Positions 52,380-60,700 of a stretch of DNA of 64,000 bases are shown one piece after another. This stretch comes from Fusobacteria bacterium ZRK30 (lineage in GTDB: Bacteria; Fusobacteriota; Fusobacteriia; Fusobacteriales; Fusobacteriaceae). The translations under genes were made by a program, and so were the position numbers. Where the stretch lies: contig CP102404.1 of assembly GCA_024628785.1 (NCBI GenBank), positions 496,001-560,000 on the forward strand, given 5' to 3'. The notes under the pieces were generated by a model. That model made no database searches. It was not told where the DNA came from and worked only from the letters and a program-made list of their open reading frames with translations. Positions within the stretch are counted from its first letter, which is position 1. Each line of letters opens with the position of its first letter.

Positions 52380-52560
52380 TAAATAATTTATTTGACGTTG
52401 TGCTCCATAAAAACTATGTTAACGTATCCTTGCTACATATAAAACATCGAGTGTTATCTAACTAATTAACAATTGAACATAGAACTATGGTTAGAGCCTT
52501 AATGAAATAGTCTAAGCTATAGGAGGAAGAACTAATCCACAGCGTCTATGTTAATTATAT
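52380..52560 (-). ncRNA. Putative IS110 bridge RNA region
   Basis: The noncoding stretch upstream of the transposase is where IS110 elements encode their bridge RNA. On the minus strand CTATAGCTTAGA pairs with TCTAACCATAG around a 15-base open loop (52496-52510), as expected for a target- or donor-binding loop. CATAGTTCTATG and a further TTAACATAG repeat lie nearby. Loop specificity could not be read because the element ends are not known. Confidence 0.4.
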
Positions 52561-52625
52561 ATTAAAAATTAAATAAACTAGAAATAGTGCTTATACAGTT
52601 CTATTTCATTATACAAGGAGGAACT

Positions 52626-53996
52626 ATGAATTCTTTAGAAATTTATTTTAAAAATCTATCCAACATAATATGGGGGAACTGGCTTATTATTACCCTGGTT
52701 TTAGTGGGATTATTTTTTACTATAACTCTGAGATTTCTTCAATTGAGACATTTTCATACAGCTATCAAGGAAACTATAATAGATCCCTTGATTAAGAAAA
52801 AGAAGATTGAGGGGGAGGGAAGTATATCTCCTTTTCAAGCACTAACAACAGCCCTTGGGAGCTGCGTAGGAAACGGAAATATTATAGGTGTAGCTACAGC
52901 AATAGTAGGAGGAGGTCCGGGAGCACTATTCTGGATGTGGCTTGCTGGATTTTTAGGTATGGCAACTAAATACGCTGAAATTGTATTGGGAGTACATTTT
53001 AGAGGAAAAGGAGAAACAGGATCTTATACAGGAGGACCCATGTACTATATCTCCAAGGGGTTAAACCTGCCCTTTCTTGGATTTATCTATGCGGCACTTT
53101 TATTTCTTCAAAATTCTGGAGGAACCCTCATACAATCCAATGCAGTCAGGGAAGTTATAGTGAATCTATTTAATTTAAAACCAATAGCGGCCTCTATACT
53201 GCTGGTTATTCCGGTTTTTTTAATTATAAATGGAGGGATAAAAAGGCTGGGAAGTGTGACGGAAAAGCTCATACCCTTTATGACTGCATTTTACCTTTTG
53301 GGAGGTCTTATAATTATAGCGGTAAATATAGACCAATTAATACCAGCTATAAAACTTATAATTTCTTCTGCTTTTAATCCTCAATCAGGAGCAGCAGGAG
53401 TAGCAGGATATTCTATGAAAAGAGCAATGAGGTATGGAGTAGCCAGAGGACTTTATTCAAATGAGGCGGGAGAGGGGACCGCTGCAGTAATTCATTCTAC
53501 AGCTATTACAGATCATCCTGCCAGACAGGGAATGTTTGGGATCATAGAAGTTTTAGTGGACACCATCCTAATCTGTTCTGTGACTGGTCTGGTTATAGTT
53601 ATATCTGGGGTAAATAGTTTAGATATATCTCCTGCTATGATGATGAGTACAGCTTTTTCAGAGATCCACTGGTCTTTTAAATATGTAATAGGAATAAGTA
53701 TGATTCTTTTTGGATTCTCATCTGTACTTGCACAGTGGTATTTTGGAAATGCTACACTAAATTATCTTGTAGGGGAAAAAAGTCGGTCTTTCTGTAAATA
53801 TTTATTTCTTTTATTAGTTTTTTTAGGTCCGTTTTTATCTTTGGATTTAGTCTGGTATATACAGGATGTTTTTCTGGGATTACTTATTATACCGAACCTT
53901 ATTGGTATAGTTTTACTGAGTCCTCTGGTAAAGAGTTTAACATTGGATTTTTTAGGAAAAGAAGATAGGAATAAAGAAGTATATAGATCTGAATAA
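52626..53996 (+). CDS. Sodium:alanine symporter (AGCS family)
   Basis: A 456-residue transporter with about 11 spans; start at MNSLEIYFKN, 5 bases after AAGGAGG, so 13 further upstream codons are not used. The AGCS signatures are visible: SPFQALTTALGSCVGNGNIIG near 62, GETGSYTGGPMYYISKGL near 127 and RGLYSNEAGEGTAAVIHS near 280. It imports Ala or Gly with Na+. It forms an operon with the following DeoR regulator (12-base gap). The IS110 element upstream may have displaced its original promoter. Confidence 0.93.
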   Translation: MNSLEIYFKNLSNIIWGNWLIITLVLVGLFFTITLRFLQLRHFHTAIKETIIDPLIKKKKIEGEGSISPFQALTTALGSCVGNGNIIGVATAIVGGGPGALFWMWLAGFLGMATKYAEIVLGVHFRGKGETGSYTGGPMYYISKGLNLPFLGFIYAALLFLQNSGGTLIQSNAVREVIVNLFNLKPIAASILLVIPVFLIINGGIKRLGSVTEKLIPFMTAFYLLGGLIIIAVNIDQLIPAIKLIISSAFNPQSGAAGVAGYSMKRAMRYGVARGLYSNEAGEGTAAVIHSTAITDHPARQGMFGIIEVLVDTILICSVTGLVIVISGVNSLDISPAMMMSTAFSEIHWSFKYVIGISMILFGFSSVLAQWYFGNATLNYLVGEKSRSFCKYLFLLLVFLGPFLSLDLVWYIQDVFLGLLIIPNLIGIVLLSPLVKSLTLDFLGKEDRNKEVYRSE

Positions 53997-54008
53997 AGGA
54001 GGTTTCGT

Positions 54009-54773
54009 GTGTTAGTTGAAGAACGTAAGGAAAAGATAATACAAATACTAGAAAAAGATGGAAACATAAAGGTCTCTCATCTGACCAAACTTTTTAATGT
54101 TTCCTTGCAGACAATTAGAAGAGATTTAGAGACTTTAGAAGCTGATGATATCATAAAAAAAGTTTATGGAGGAGCTATCTTGAATAAAGACAAGATTCAG
54201 GAGATTGCTCACTCTACCAGAGAAAAACAATCTTTAATGGAAAAAGAAGAGATTGCTGAAATCGCTGTAAAATTAATAGAGGAAGGGGATTCCATAGCTT
54301 TAAATGATAGTACCACCAACCTTGCAATAGCAAAAAAGTTAAAAGGGAAGTTTAAAAAATTAACTATTATCTCAAATTCTCTGCTCATTATTACCGAACT
54401 TTCCAGTGTAGAAGGATTTAATGTTATCCTGCCTGGGGGAATATTAAACATAAAAGAACAGGCATTTTTTGGAGATATAACAAAAAAAATACTGGATGAA
54501 TTTATAATAGATAAGGCTTTTATCAGTGTAAGTGGTTTTTCTCTGCGAACTGGTATAACAGATTATCCCTTGGAAGAAGTTCAGATTCAGAAAAAACTTC
54601 TAGAGATAAGCCAGAAATCTATTATTCTTGCTGACAGCAGTAAGTTAGAGTCCACATCCCTTATTAAGGTGAGAGACATCTCAGATGTGGATATTCTGGT
54701 GACTGACTCAAATATTTCTTCTGAAATCAAGAATATTTATGAGAAGGCAGGGATCGGCATAATAAGTCAATAG
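54009..54773 (+). CDS. DeoR-family regulator (paralogue 2)
   Basis: A 254-residue close relative of the protein at 44402: same length, same helix-turn-helix (LTKLFNVSLQTIRRDLETLE), same sensor region (NDSTTNLAIA). The start is GTG at 54009, 7 bases after AAAGGAGG; using another initiation codon than its twin. Probable role: regulation of the upstream alanine symporter gene with which it is co-transcribed. Confidence 0.9.
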   Translation: MLVEERKEKIIQILEKDGNIKVSHLTKLFNVSLQTIRRDLETLEADDIIKKVYGGAILNKDKIQEIAHSTREKQSLMEKEEIAEIAVKLIEEGDSIALNDSTTNLAIAKKLKGKFKKLTIISNSLLIITELSSVEGFNVILPGGILNIKEQAFFGDITKKILDEFIIDKAFISVSGFSLRTGITDYPLEEVQIQKKLLEISQKSIILADSSKLESTSLIKVRDISDVDILVTDSNISSEIKNIYEKAGIGIISQ

Positions 54774-54795
54774 AACTATATAATTAGGATAAATT

Positions 54796-54846
54796 AAGCT
54801 GTTGTAGCATTGAGGAATATCGATGTTGTAACAGCTTATTTTTTTT
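54796..54846 (+). terminator. Terminator of the symporter-DeoR operon
   Basis: AAGCTGTTGTA with the later TGTAACAGCTTA forms a long interrupted stem, followed by T9. Confidence 0.75.
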
Positions 54847-54849
54847 AAT

Positions 54850-54871
54850 AAAAAAAGCCCCAACAGGGGCT
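54850..54871 (-). terminator. Terminator of the CDF gene
   Basis: In the minus direction AGCCCC-TGTT-GGGGCT followed by T7; about 19 bases past the CDF stop codon. Confidence 0.85.
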
Positions 54872-54889
54872 AAGGGGGTAAAATAAAGT

Positions 54890-55804
54890 TTACTCCTTTA
54901 ATTCACAATTAATTTTATGTTTTATGTGGATGTCTGTGTCTACCTGGATCAGTATGTGATTAAAATCATATTTTTTTAAGTTGTGTTTAATCTTACCAGT
55001 GATCTCCTCTATTTCCTTTAAAATTAAATTATTATTTTTTAAAACTATATGAAATGAGATAAAATTATATCTTGAGCTGGGTTTATAGATATGTAAATCA
55101 TGATATTCGATGATGTTATCATCAATTTTAATGACTTTATCCAGTTCATCTGGAGAGATATCTATAATATTTGTATCCATGAGGGATAAAAAACTTTTCT
55201 TTAATAATGGGTAGGAGTGACGCAGGATGTAGAGTGAAAAAATAATAGTCAAGATAGAGTCAATATAGTAGATCTTAAAAAAATAAATAAAAACACCGGC
55301 TGTTACAACTCCTACTGAGATGAGAGCGTCACTGAGCATGTGTAGATAAGCTGACTTAATATTTGCATCTCCATGTTCGTGATGATGTTCATGATGAGCA
55401 TGGGTAGAGATCTTCATGGTATTTAGAAGATAAGCACTGATACCATTTGCAATTACTGCAATGGTTCCCACAATTATCATATAGAGAGGTTCTATGATTT
55501 CCGGATTAAAAAACCTGTAGATTGCCTGATAGATCATATAGATCATCGTTATAGATAAAAACAGGGTATTTACAAAGGCTGCCATCATCTCAGATCGTAA
55601 AAATCCAAAAGTATACTTAAAGGTGGTCTGTTTTGTACCTAATTTTAACGCAATATAAGTGATCACTATGGCAATAACATCTCCGGCATTATGAAGTGCA
55701 TCTGCTATCAATGCAAATGAATTTGAGATTATTCCGAATAAGATCTCGGAAAATATAATTATTAAGTTAAAGATTATGATCCAAAGTATTTTTTTCTCTC
55801 TCAT
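54890..55804 (-). CDS. Cation diffusion facilitator family metal exporter
   Basis: A 304-residue membrane protein with six spans; start MREKKILWIII behind AAGGGGG. The zinc-site residues are seen in span 2 (ALIADALHNAGDVIA: His-x3-Asp) and span 5 (HMLSDALISVGV). A His-rich loop HAHHEHHHEHGD near 140 lies between spans 4 and 5, as in CzcD/ZitB zinc exporters. A C-terminal cytoplasmic ferredoxin-like domain follows. Zn2+ efflux coupled to protons is the likely role. Confidence 0.93.
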   Translation of the reverse strand: MREKKILWIIIFNLIIIFSEILFGIISNSFALIADALHNAGDVIAIVITYIALKLGTKQTTFKYTFGFLRSEMMAAFVNTLFLSITMIYMIYQAIYRFFNPEIIEPLYMIIVGTIAVIANGISAYLLNTMKISTHAHHEHHHEHGDANIKSAYLHMLSDALISVGVVTAGVFIYFFKIYYIDSILTIIFSLYILRHSYPLLKKSFLSLMDTNIIDISPDELDKVIKIDDNIIEYHDLHIYKPSSRYNFISFHIVLKNNNLILKEIEEITGKIKHNLKKYDFNHILIQVDTDIHIKHKINCELKE

Positions 55805-55998
55805 TTTATCCCCCTTCAAAACGGATTTAACTTCTCTATTGAAATATACATAGAAAAAGAGTTATAACCTTTTAAATATATTGAGATATTCAGAATGAAC
55901 TTCCTATGAAAAATTAATATTTTCTAAATACGTATATTTCTATGATATAATGTATGAGATAACCATTAAAAACTAAGAGTTGATAGGAGAGATATAAT

Positions 55999-56883
55999 AT
56001 GAAGTTAGATAAGATTGAATATATAGATAGAAAAACAAATAAAATATTGGTTGAAAATGTCCCGGGAGAAAGTTTTTTAAAATTTTTATACCATAATCCA
56101 TTTGGGAAATTACCTTTGGAGTTACTGGTGAAGAGAAAATGCCTGTCTTCTTTTTATGGAAAATTGATGGATCAAAAAACTTCAATCAATAAGATAGAAG
56201 ATTTTGTAAGGGATAACCATATAGATATGAGTGAATCTCAAAAAAAAGTAGGAGAATTTATTTCATTTAATGATTTTTTCTACAGAAAGTTAAAGTCCAA
56301 TGCAAGAAAGATAGAGGATGGGTTGGTATCTCCTGCTGATGGAAAGGCAATAGGATTTCAAGAGATCAATGATTGGGATAAATTTTTTGTAAAAGGAACT
56401 GAGTTTTGTTTAGAAAAATATCTGAACAATAAAGAGCTGTGGGAGAAATATAAAGGTGGAAGTATGGTTGTCGTAAGGTTAGCTCCTGCGGATTACCATA
56501 GATACCATTTTCCTGCTGATGGAAAAATCGGCAGTAGAAATAAGATAGATGGATATTATTATTCTGTATCACCCTATGCAATAAAAGATAATTTCAGGGT
56601 ATTCTGTGAAAATAAGAGGGAATTAACTACACTGGAAACCAGTGAATACGGGGATATTTTGATCTCAGAGATAGGAGCTACCATGGTAGGAGGGATTGAG
56701 CAGACCTATACTCCTAATACCGATGTTAAAAAGGGAGAGGAAAAGGGGTACTTTACCTTTGGTGGATCTTCGGTGCTGTTATTGTTTGAAAAAGGTAAGG
56801 TTAGGATAGATGCTGATATTTTAAAGAATACAAAAAATGGCTATGAAACTAAGGTTTATATGGGTGAAAAAATAGGAGAATAA
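55999..56883 (+). CDS. psd: Phosphatidylserine decarboxylase
   Basis: A 294-residue proenzyme of the type found in clostridia and fusobacteria. The autocleavage motif is TFGGSSVLLLF near 255, where Ser becomes the pyruvoyl group. VSPADGKAIGF near 110 holds the catalytic Asp, and APADYHRYHFPADGKI near 157 the catalytic His. Membrane-bound; makes phosphatidylethanolamine. GGAGAG precedes ATG. The next gene starts two bases after its stop. Confidence 0.95.
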   Translation: MKLDKIEYIDRKTNKILVENVPGESFLKFLYHNPFGKLPLELLVKRKCLSSFYGKLMDQKTSINKIEDFVRDNHIDMSESQKKVGEFISFNDFFYRKLKSNARKIEDGLVSPADGKAIGFQEINDWDKFFVKGTEFCLEKYLNNKELWEKYKGGSMVVVRLAPADYHRYHFPADGKIGSRNKIDGYYYSVSPYAIKDNFRVFCENKRELTTLETSEYGDILISEIGATMVGGIEQTYTPNTDVKKGEEKGYFTFGGSSVLLLFEKGKVRIDADILKNTKNGYETKVYMGEKIGE

Positions 56884-56885
56884 GG

Positions 56886-57260
56886 ATGTATTTTAAAAAA
56901 GGAGACCTGATAATCTATGGATTGATCATAGGTATTTTTTTGACTTTAGGTATGAATGTCCACAAAATTAAGGAAACTAAGGCAGAGAGAGCTGAAATAT
57001 ATGTAAATAATCAATTAAAATATACATACAAACTTCAAAAAGCAGAGAAAGAATTCTATGTTGATACAGATATTGGAGGAGTAGGAATAAAGTTAAAAGA
57101 TAATAAAATAAGGGTAATTTCTTCATATTCTCCCAGAAAATTATGTGTTAAACAGGGGTGGATAGAGAGATCGGGACAGACCATTATAGGAGTTCCAGAT
57201 AAACTTTTAATAAAGATAGTGGGAAAAGAAGAGGATGAGGTGGACTTTATCCTGCGATAG
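56886..57260 (+). CDS. NusG domain II-containing (DUF1312) membrane protein
   Basis: A 124-residue protein with one N-terminal span (IYGLIIGIFLTLGMNV) and an extracytoplasmic NusG_II domain (AEIYVNNQLKYTYKLQKAEKEF..GVGIKLKDNKIRVISSYSPRKLCVKQGWIERSGQTIIGVPDKLLIKIV). The Cys in KLCVKQGWI is a conserved family feature. Function unknown; often next to lipid or quinone genes. Coupled to psd by a two-base gap. Confidence 0.88.
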   Translation: MYFKKGDLIIYGLIIGIFLTLGMNVHKIKETKAERAEIYVNNQLKYTYKLQKAEKEFYVDTDIGGVGIKLKDNKIRVISSYSPRKLCVKQGWIERSGQTIIGVPDKLLIKIVGKEEDEVDFILR

Positions 57261-57287
57261 AGACTGTTTGAAAATATAATGAAAAGA

Positions 57288-57321
57288 ATGAGCTCTATAA
57301 AATATAGAACTCATTTTTTAT
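57288..57321 (+). terminator. Terminator of the psd operon
   Basis: ATGAGCTCTAT, loop AAAAT, ATAGAACTCAT followed by T6. It separates psd from the riboswitch-controlled operon. Confidence 0.75.
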
Positions 57322-57407
57322 TTCTAAATAATCGATATATTTTTCATAAAAATCTTGAAAATATATGTAGAAAATGTTATCCTACTAGGTGGAAAAATAA
57401 AAAATAT

Positions 57408-57501
57408 CATTTTTGGCAAAGCAGAGGAAACTCTGTGACGCAAAACTAAAGGGCCTTTAAAATGGCAGCCAGTTGCAGATCTTACGAGATCTGCATTTTT
57501 T
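57408..57501 (+). promoter_or_regulatory. c-di-GMP-I (GEMM-I) riboswitch 1 with terminator
   Basis: The aptamer reads GGCAAAGCAGAGGAAACTCTG, then TGACGCAAAACTAAAGGGCC, then GGCAGCCAGTTGC, matching the GEMM-I consensus (GGCAAA...GAAA...GACGCAAA-C...GGGCC...GGCAGCCAGUU). The first hairpin is AGAG-GAAA-CTCT with the conserved GAAA tetraloop. It runs straight into the terminator GCAGATCT-TACG-AGATCTGC plus T7 (57475-57501), which shares bases with the 3' end of the aptamer. Confidence 0.92.
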
Positions 57502-57574
57502 TATGAAAAAAAAAGTTGTTAGCTTATTTTTAGGTTGTGTTAAGCTATTTTTAATTTTTATGGATAAAAATATA

Positions 57575-57668
57575 ATTTTTGGCAAAGCAGGAGAAATCCT
57601 GTGACGCAAAACTAAAGGGCCTTTAAAATGGCAGCCAGTTGCAGATCTTACGAGATCTGTATTTTTTT
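57575..57668 (+). promoter_or_regulatory. c-di-GMP-I (GEMM-I) riboswitch 2 with terminator
   Basis: A second complete unit 166 bases after the first. The aptamer core from TGACGCAAAACTAAAGGGCC to the terminator is almost the same as in copy 1. The first hairpin has changed to CAGGA-GAAA-TCCTG, a compensatory difference that keeps pairing. The terminator is GCAGATCT-TACG-AGATCTGT plus T7. The gene start is 122 bases downstream. Confidence 0.92.
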
Positions 57669-57789
57669 ATATAAAATAACGGTTGTTAGTTTATTTTTTA
57701 GGGTATATTAAGGAATTTTTAATCTTCGGAATTATGAATTTAAAATAGATATAGAATAAAATATTAAGTTTACTAGGGGAGAAGGAAAG

Positions 57790-60700
57790 ATGAAGAAAAT
57801 AGTTTTATTGTTTTTGTTAGTTATATCAATGCAGTTATGGGGAAAGGAATTTAATGGAACCTATAGTAACTTTTTGTACTATAAAGATGCTATGAAAAGT
57901 GGAAGTGAGGTAAGAATAACTCCCAATGAAGGGGACAAGAAAGGGGCAGTTTGGTCACGAGACACATTTGATTTAAACCAAAAATTTCATTTTGAATATG
58001 AGATATATTTAGGAGATAGAAAAACTCAGGATCTTGAAACTTATCTTAAGGAGAATCCTGGTAAAAGTATATCTCCTGAATACGTTGATGTTAATGGAAA
58101 TATTGATATAGGAGCAGATGGGATGGCTTTCATTTTTAAATCGTCAGCTTATAAAAATGATAACTATGGAAATGCAGGACAAGATATTGGTTATGGTGGA
58201 GGTAATTTTCCCCTTTCCTTTGGAGTTAAATTTGATACCTATACAAACCCTTACTATGATCCAGAATCTACTAGAGATTCAAATGGTATATGGAAGATGG
58301 GAGATATAAGAAAAGACCATATTGCTTTTATAGCCAAGGCAAAAATTGCAACAAATAAATCTTATTCAGGTATTATAGGTGGAAAATCTCAGCCTCTTGA
58401 AGTAAATGAAATGGAAGATGGAATGTGGCACAAAGTTAAGTTTGAGTGGGATCCAGGAATTGTTGACAGTTCTGGAAAGAGGAGTGGAAGTAAGTTCACA
58501 TATACTTTTGATGGTTATAGTAAAACTTATTATGGAGATATAGTAGCTGATTATTTGGGTGGAGATAATAATGTTTATTTTGGGTTTACTTCGTCAACGG
58601 GGCAGTGGATGAATGAACATAAATTTCGTGACCCTAAGATTATCGGGAAAGTAGATAATAAATTAGAGGTAAAGAAAAGGGTTATCGGCAAAGAACTTTA
58701 TGAATTAGGGGAGATTATTAAATATGAAATAACGATAGCGAACACAGGAGAAGGGGTCCTTACTGATGTTATATTAAAAGATGGTAAGGAAGTTAATTCA
58801 GAAACTCAATCAGATGTTAACCTTGATAAGGTTCACTGGGATCAGCTTTTAAAAGGTCAGGTTGTAACGACATATGGATATAAAACTGTTAAACAAGAGG
58901 ACATAGATGAAGGCAGTGTCGTGAGAACAGCAACTGGAGAAGCCAAAACAACTAATGGAGAAATATTATATGGAGCTGCAGAAGCAACTGTAAAGACAGC
59001 AAGAAATGAAATAGAAGTAAGTAAAGTGATCCAAAGTGGAAATGGTTATACAAAAAAAGGTGATAAGATAACTTATGACTTTATTGTGAAAAATACAGGG
59101 AATACAACTTTAAATACTGTTGCTGTATCAGATCCTAAGATTTTGTCAGGAATTGTACTGAATAAAACTACCTTAGCTTCAGGAGAAATGGCAACTGGTA
59201 GCGGAGAATATACAGTAACTCAGCCCGATGTAGATGCAGGGCAGATAGAAAATACAGCTACATTTACAGGAATAAATCCTAATAATAAAATTATAAGCGA
59301 AACTTCAACAGTGACAGCGTATGCAACTAAATTAGATATAACTAAAAAAGTAACAGATACAGATTTAGGAGGAAAAGACACAGCAGCATATGGCGAAGAA
59401 TTAACATATGTAATAGAAGTAACGAATAATTCAAATATAGATGTAATAGGTGCACAAGTATTAGATGATCTTAACACAGATTACTTTGGAACAGACATAC
59501 CGACATCATTAACAGTAGACGGTAAAGCACCGGTAGGAGATTTTAAAACAGGAATTACACTACCGACAATGAAACCAAATCAAAAAGTGTTAGTAGAATT
59601 TAAAGTAAATGCAAACTATAGTTCTAGTATGTTACCAGGAGCATTAATAAAAAATACAGCAAGAGTAGGTTATGGAGGGACGGAAAACCCTTCAAATGAA
59701 GCCAAGCTTCCTATTCAAAATTTTACCGCTACAGATCTGGATATAAAACTTCAGGTTGAGGATCTAGGAGGAGATGGATTTGAAAAAGGTGACGGAATAG
59801 TAGATGATGGAGAGGAAGCTGAATATACTATTTCCATAACTAATCCGACATCGGTAAATGCCGTAAATGTATTGGTATCTGATGATTATAATGATTTATA
59901 CCTATATAAAAATGATTCGTATAAATACGTTTCATCTGATGCAAAAAAATTAACTGGGGAAGATTTAAAAGAGGGAATAATTTTACCTGAAATAAAGGCA
60001 GGAGAAACGATAAAATTAAAATTTATGGTGGGATTCAGCTATGAAGGAAAAAATGTAGACCAGGATGACACAATTCCAAATGAAGCATATCTTTCGCTCC
60101 AGGAAACTTCACCTCTTAAAAAGTTGAGGAGATCAATTGCTCCTATAAATAAAAGTTCCAATAAAGTTGTATTGAAAGTTGCTAAACCTACATATACTCT
60201 TTCAAAGGAGATCAGGAATAAGAATGATGAATTTTATCCGGGAGATGTAGTAGTTTATGATATTACTCTAGAGAATACTTCTTCAGTTGTTGGAAAAAAT
60301 ATAAAAATCGAGGATAAAGTCAGTGAAATAAAGGCTTTTGAAAATTGGACATGGGAATCAGGAGTATTAAAAACACCTGAATCACTTCTTAAAACCGGCT
60401 TGAGAAAAGATCTTTCGGAGAATGGAATAGAACTATTGGCAGGAGAAATTAAAAGATATACAGTAGTTGGAAGGCTTAAAGACAGTCTTTCAAAGGGAGA
60501 GGTAAAAAATACAGTAAAGGCAGGAGAAAATTTAGAACTGCAGGCTGAAGCTACCCTTAAAGTGGAAGATGCTCAGATAAAGGTAACTAAAACAGCTAAG
60601 AAAAAATGGGTTTCCATAGGAGACCTGATCAGTTATAAGATAACTGTTCAAAACCTTTCAGGGAATAAGGGAACGGTGCTTAAAAATTTAAGTTTAAAAG

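Larger units (their letters stand above)
51100..52575 (-). mobile_element. IS110-family insertion sequence
   Basis: The transposase gene and about 200 bases of upstream noncoding sequence form one unit between the MFS terminator and the symporter gene. IS110 elements lack long inverted repeats and target duplications, so the ends cannot be placed by eye; the limits given are approximate. The element has entered the upstream region of the sodium:alanine symporter. Confidence 0.7.
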
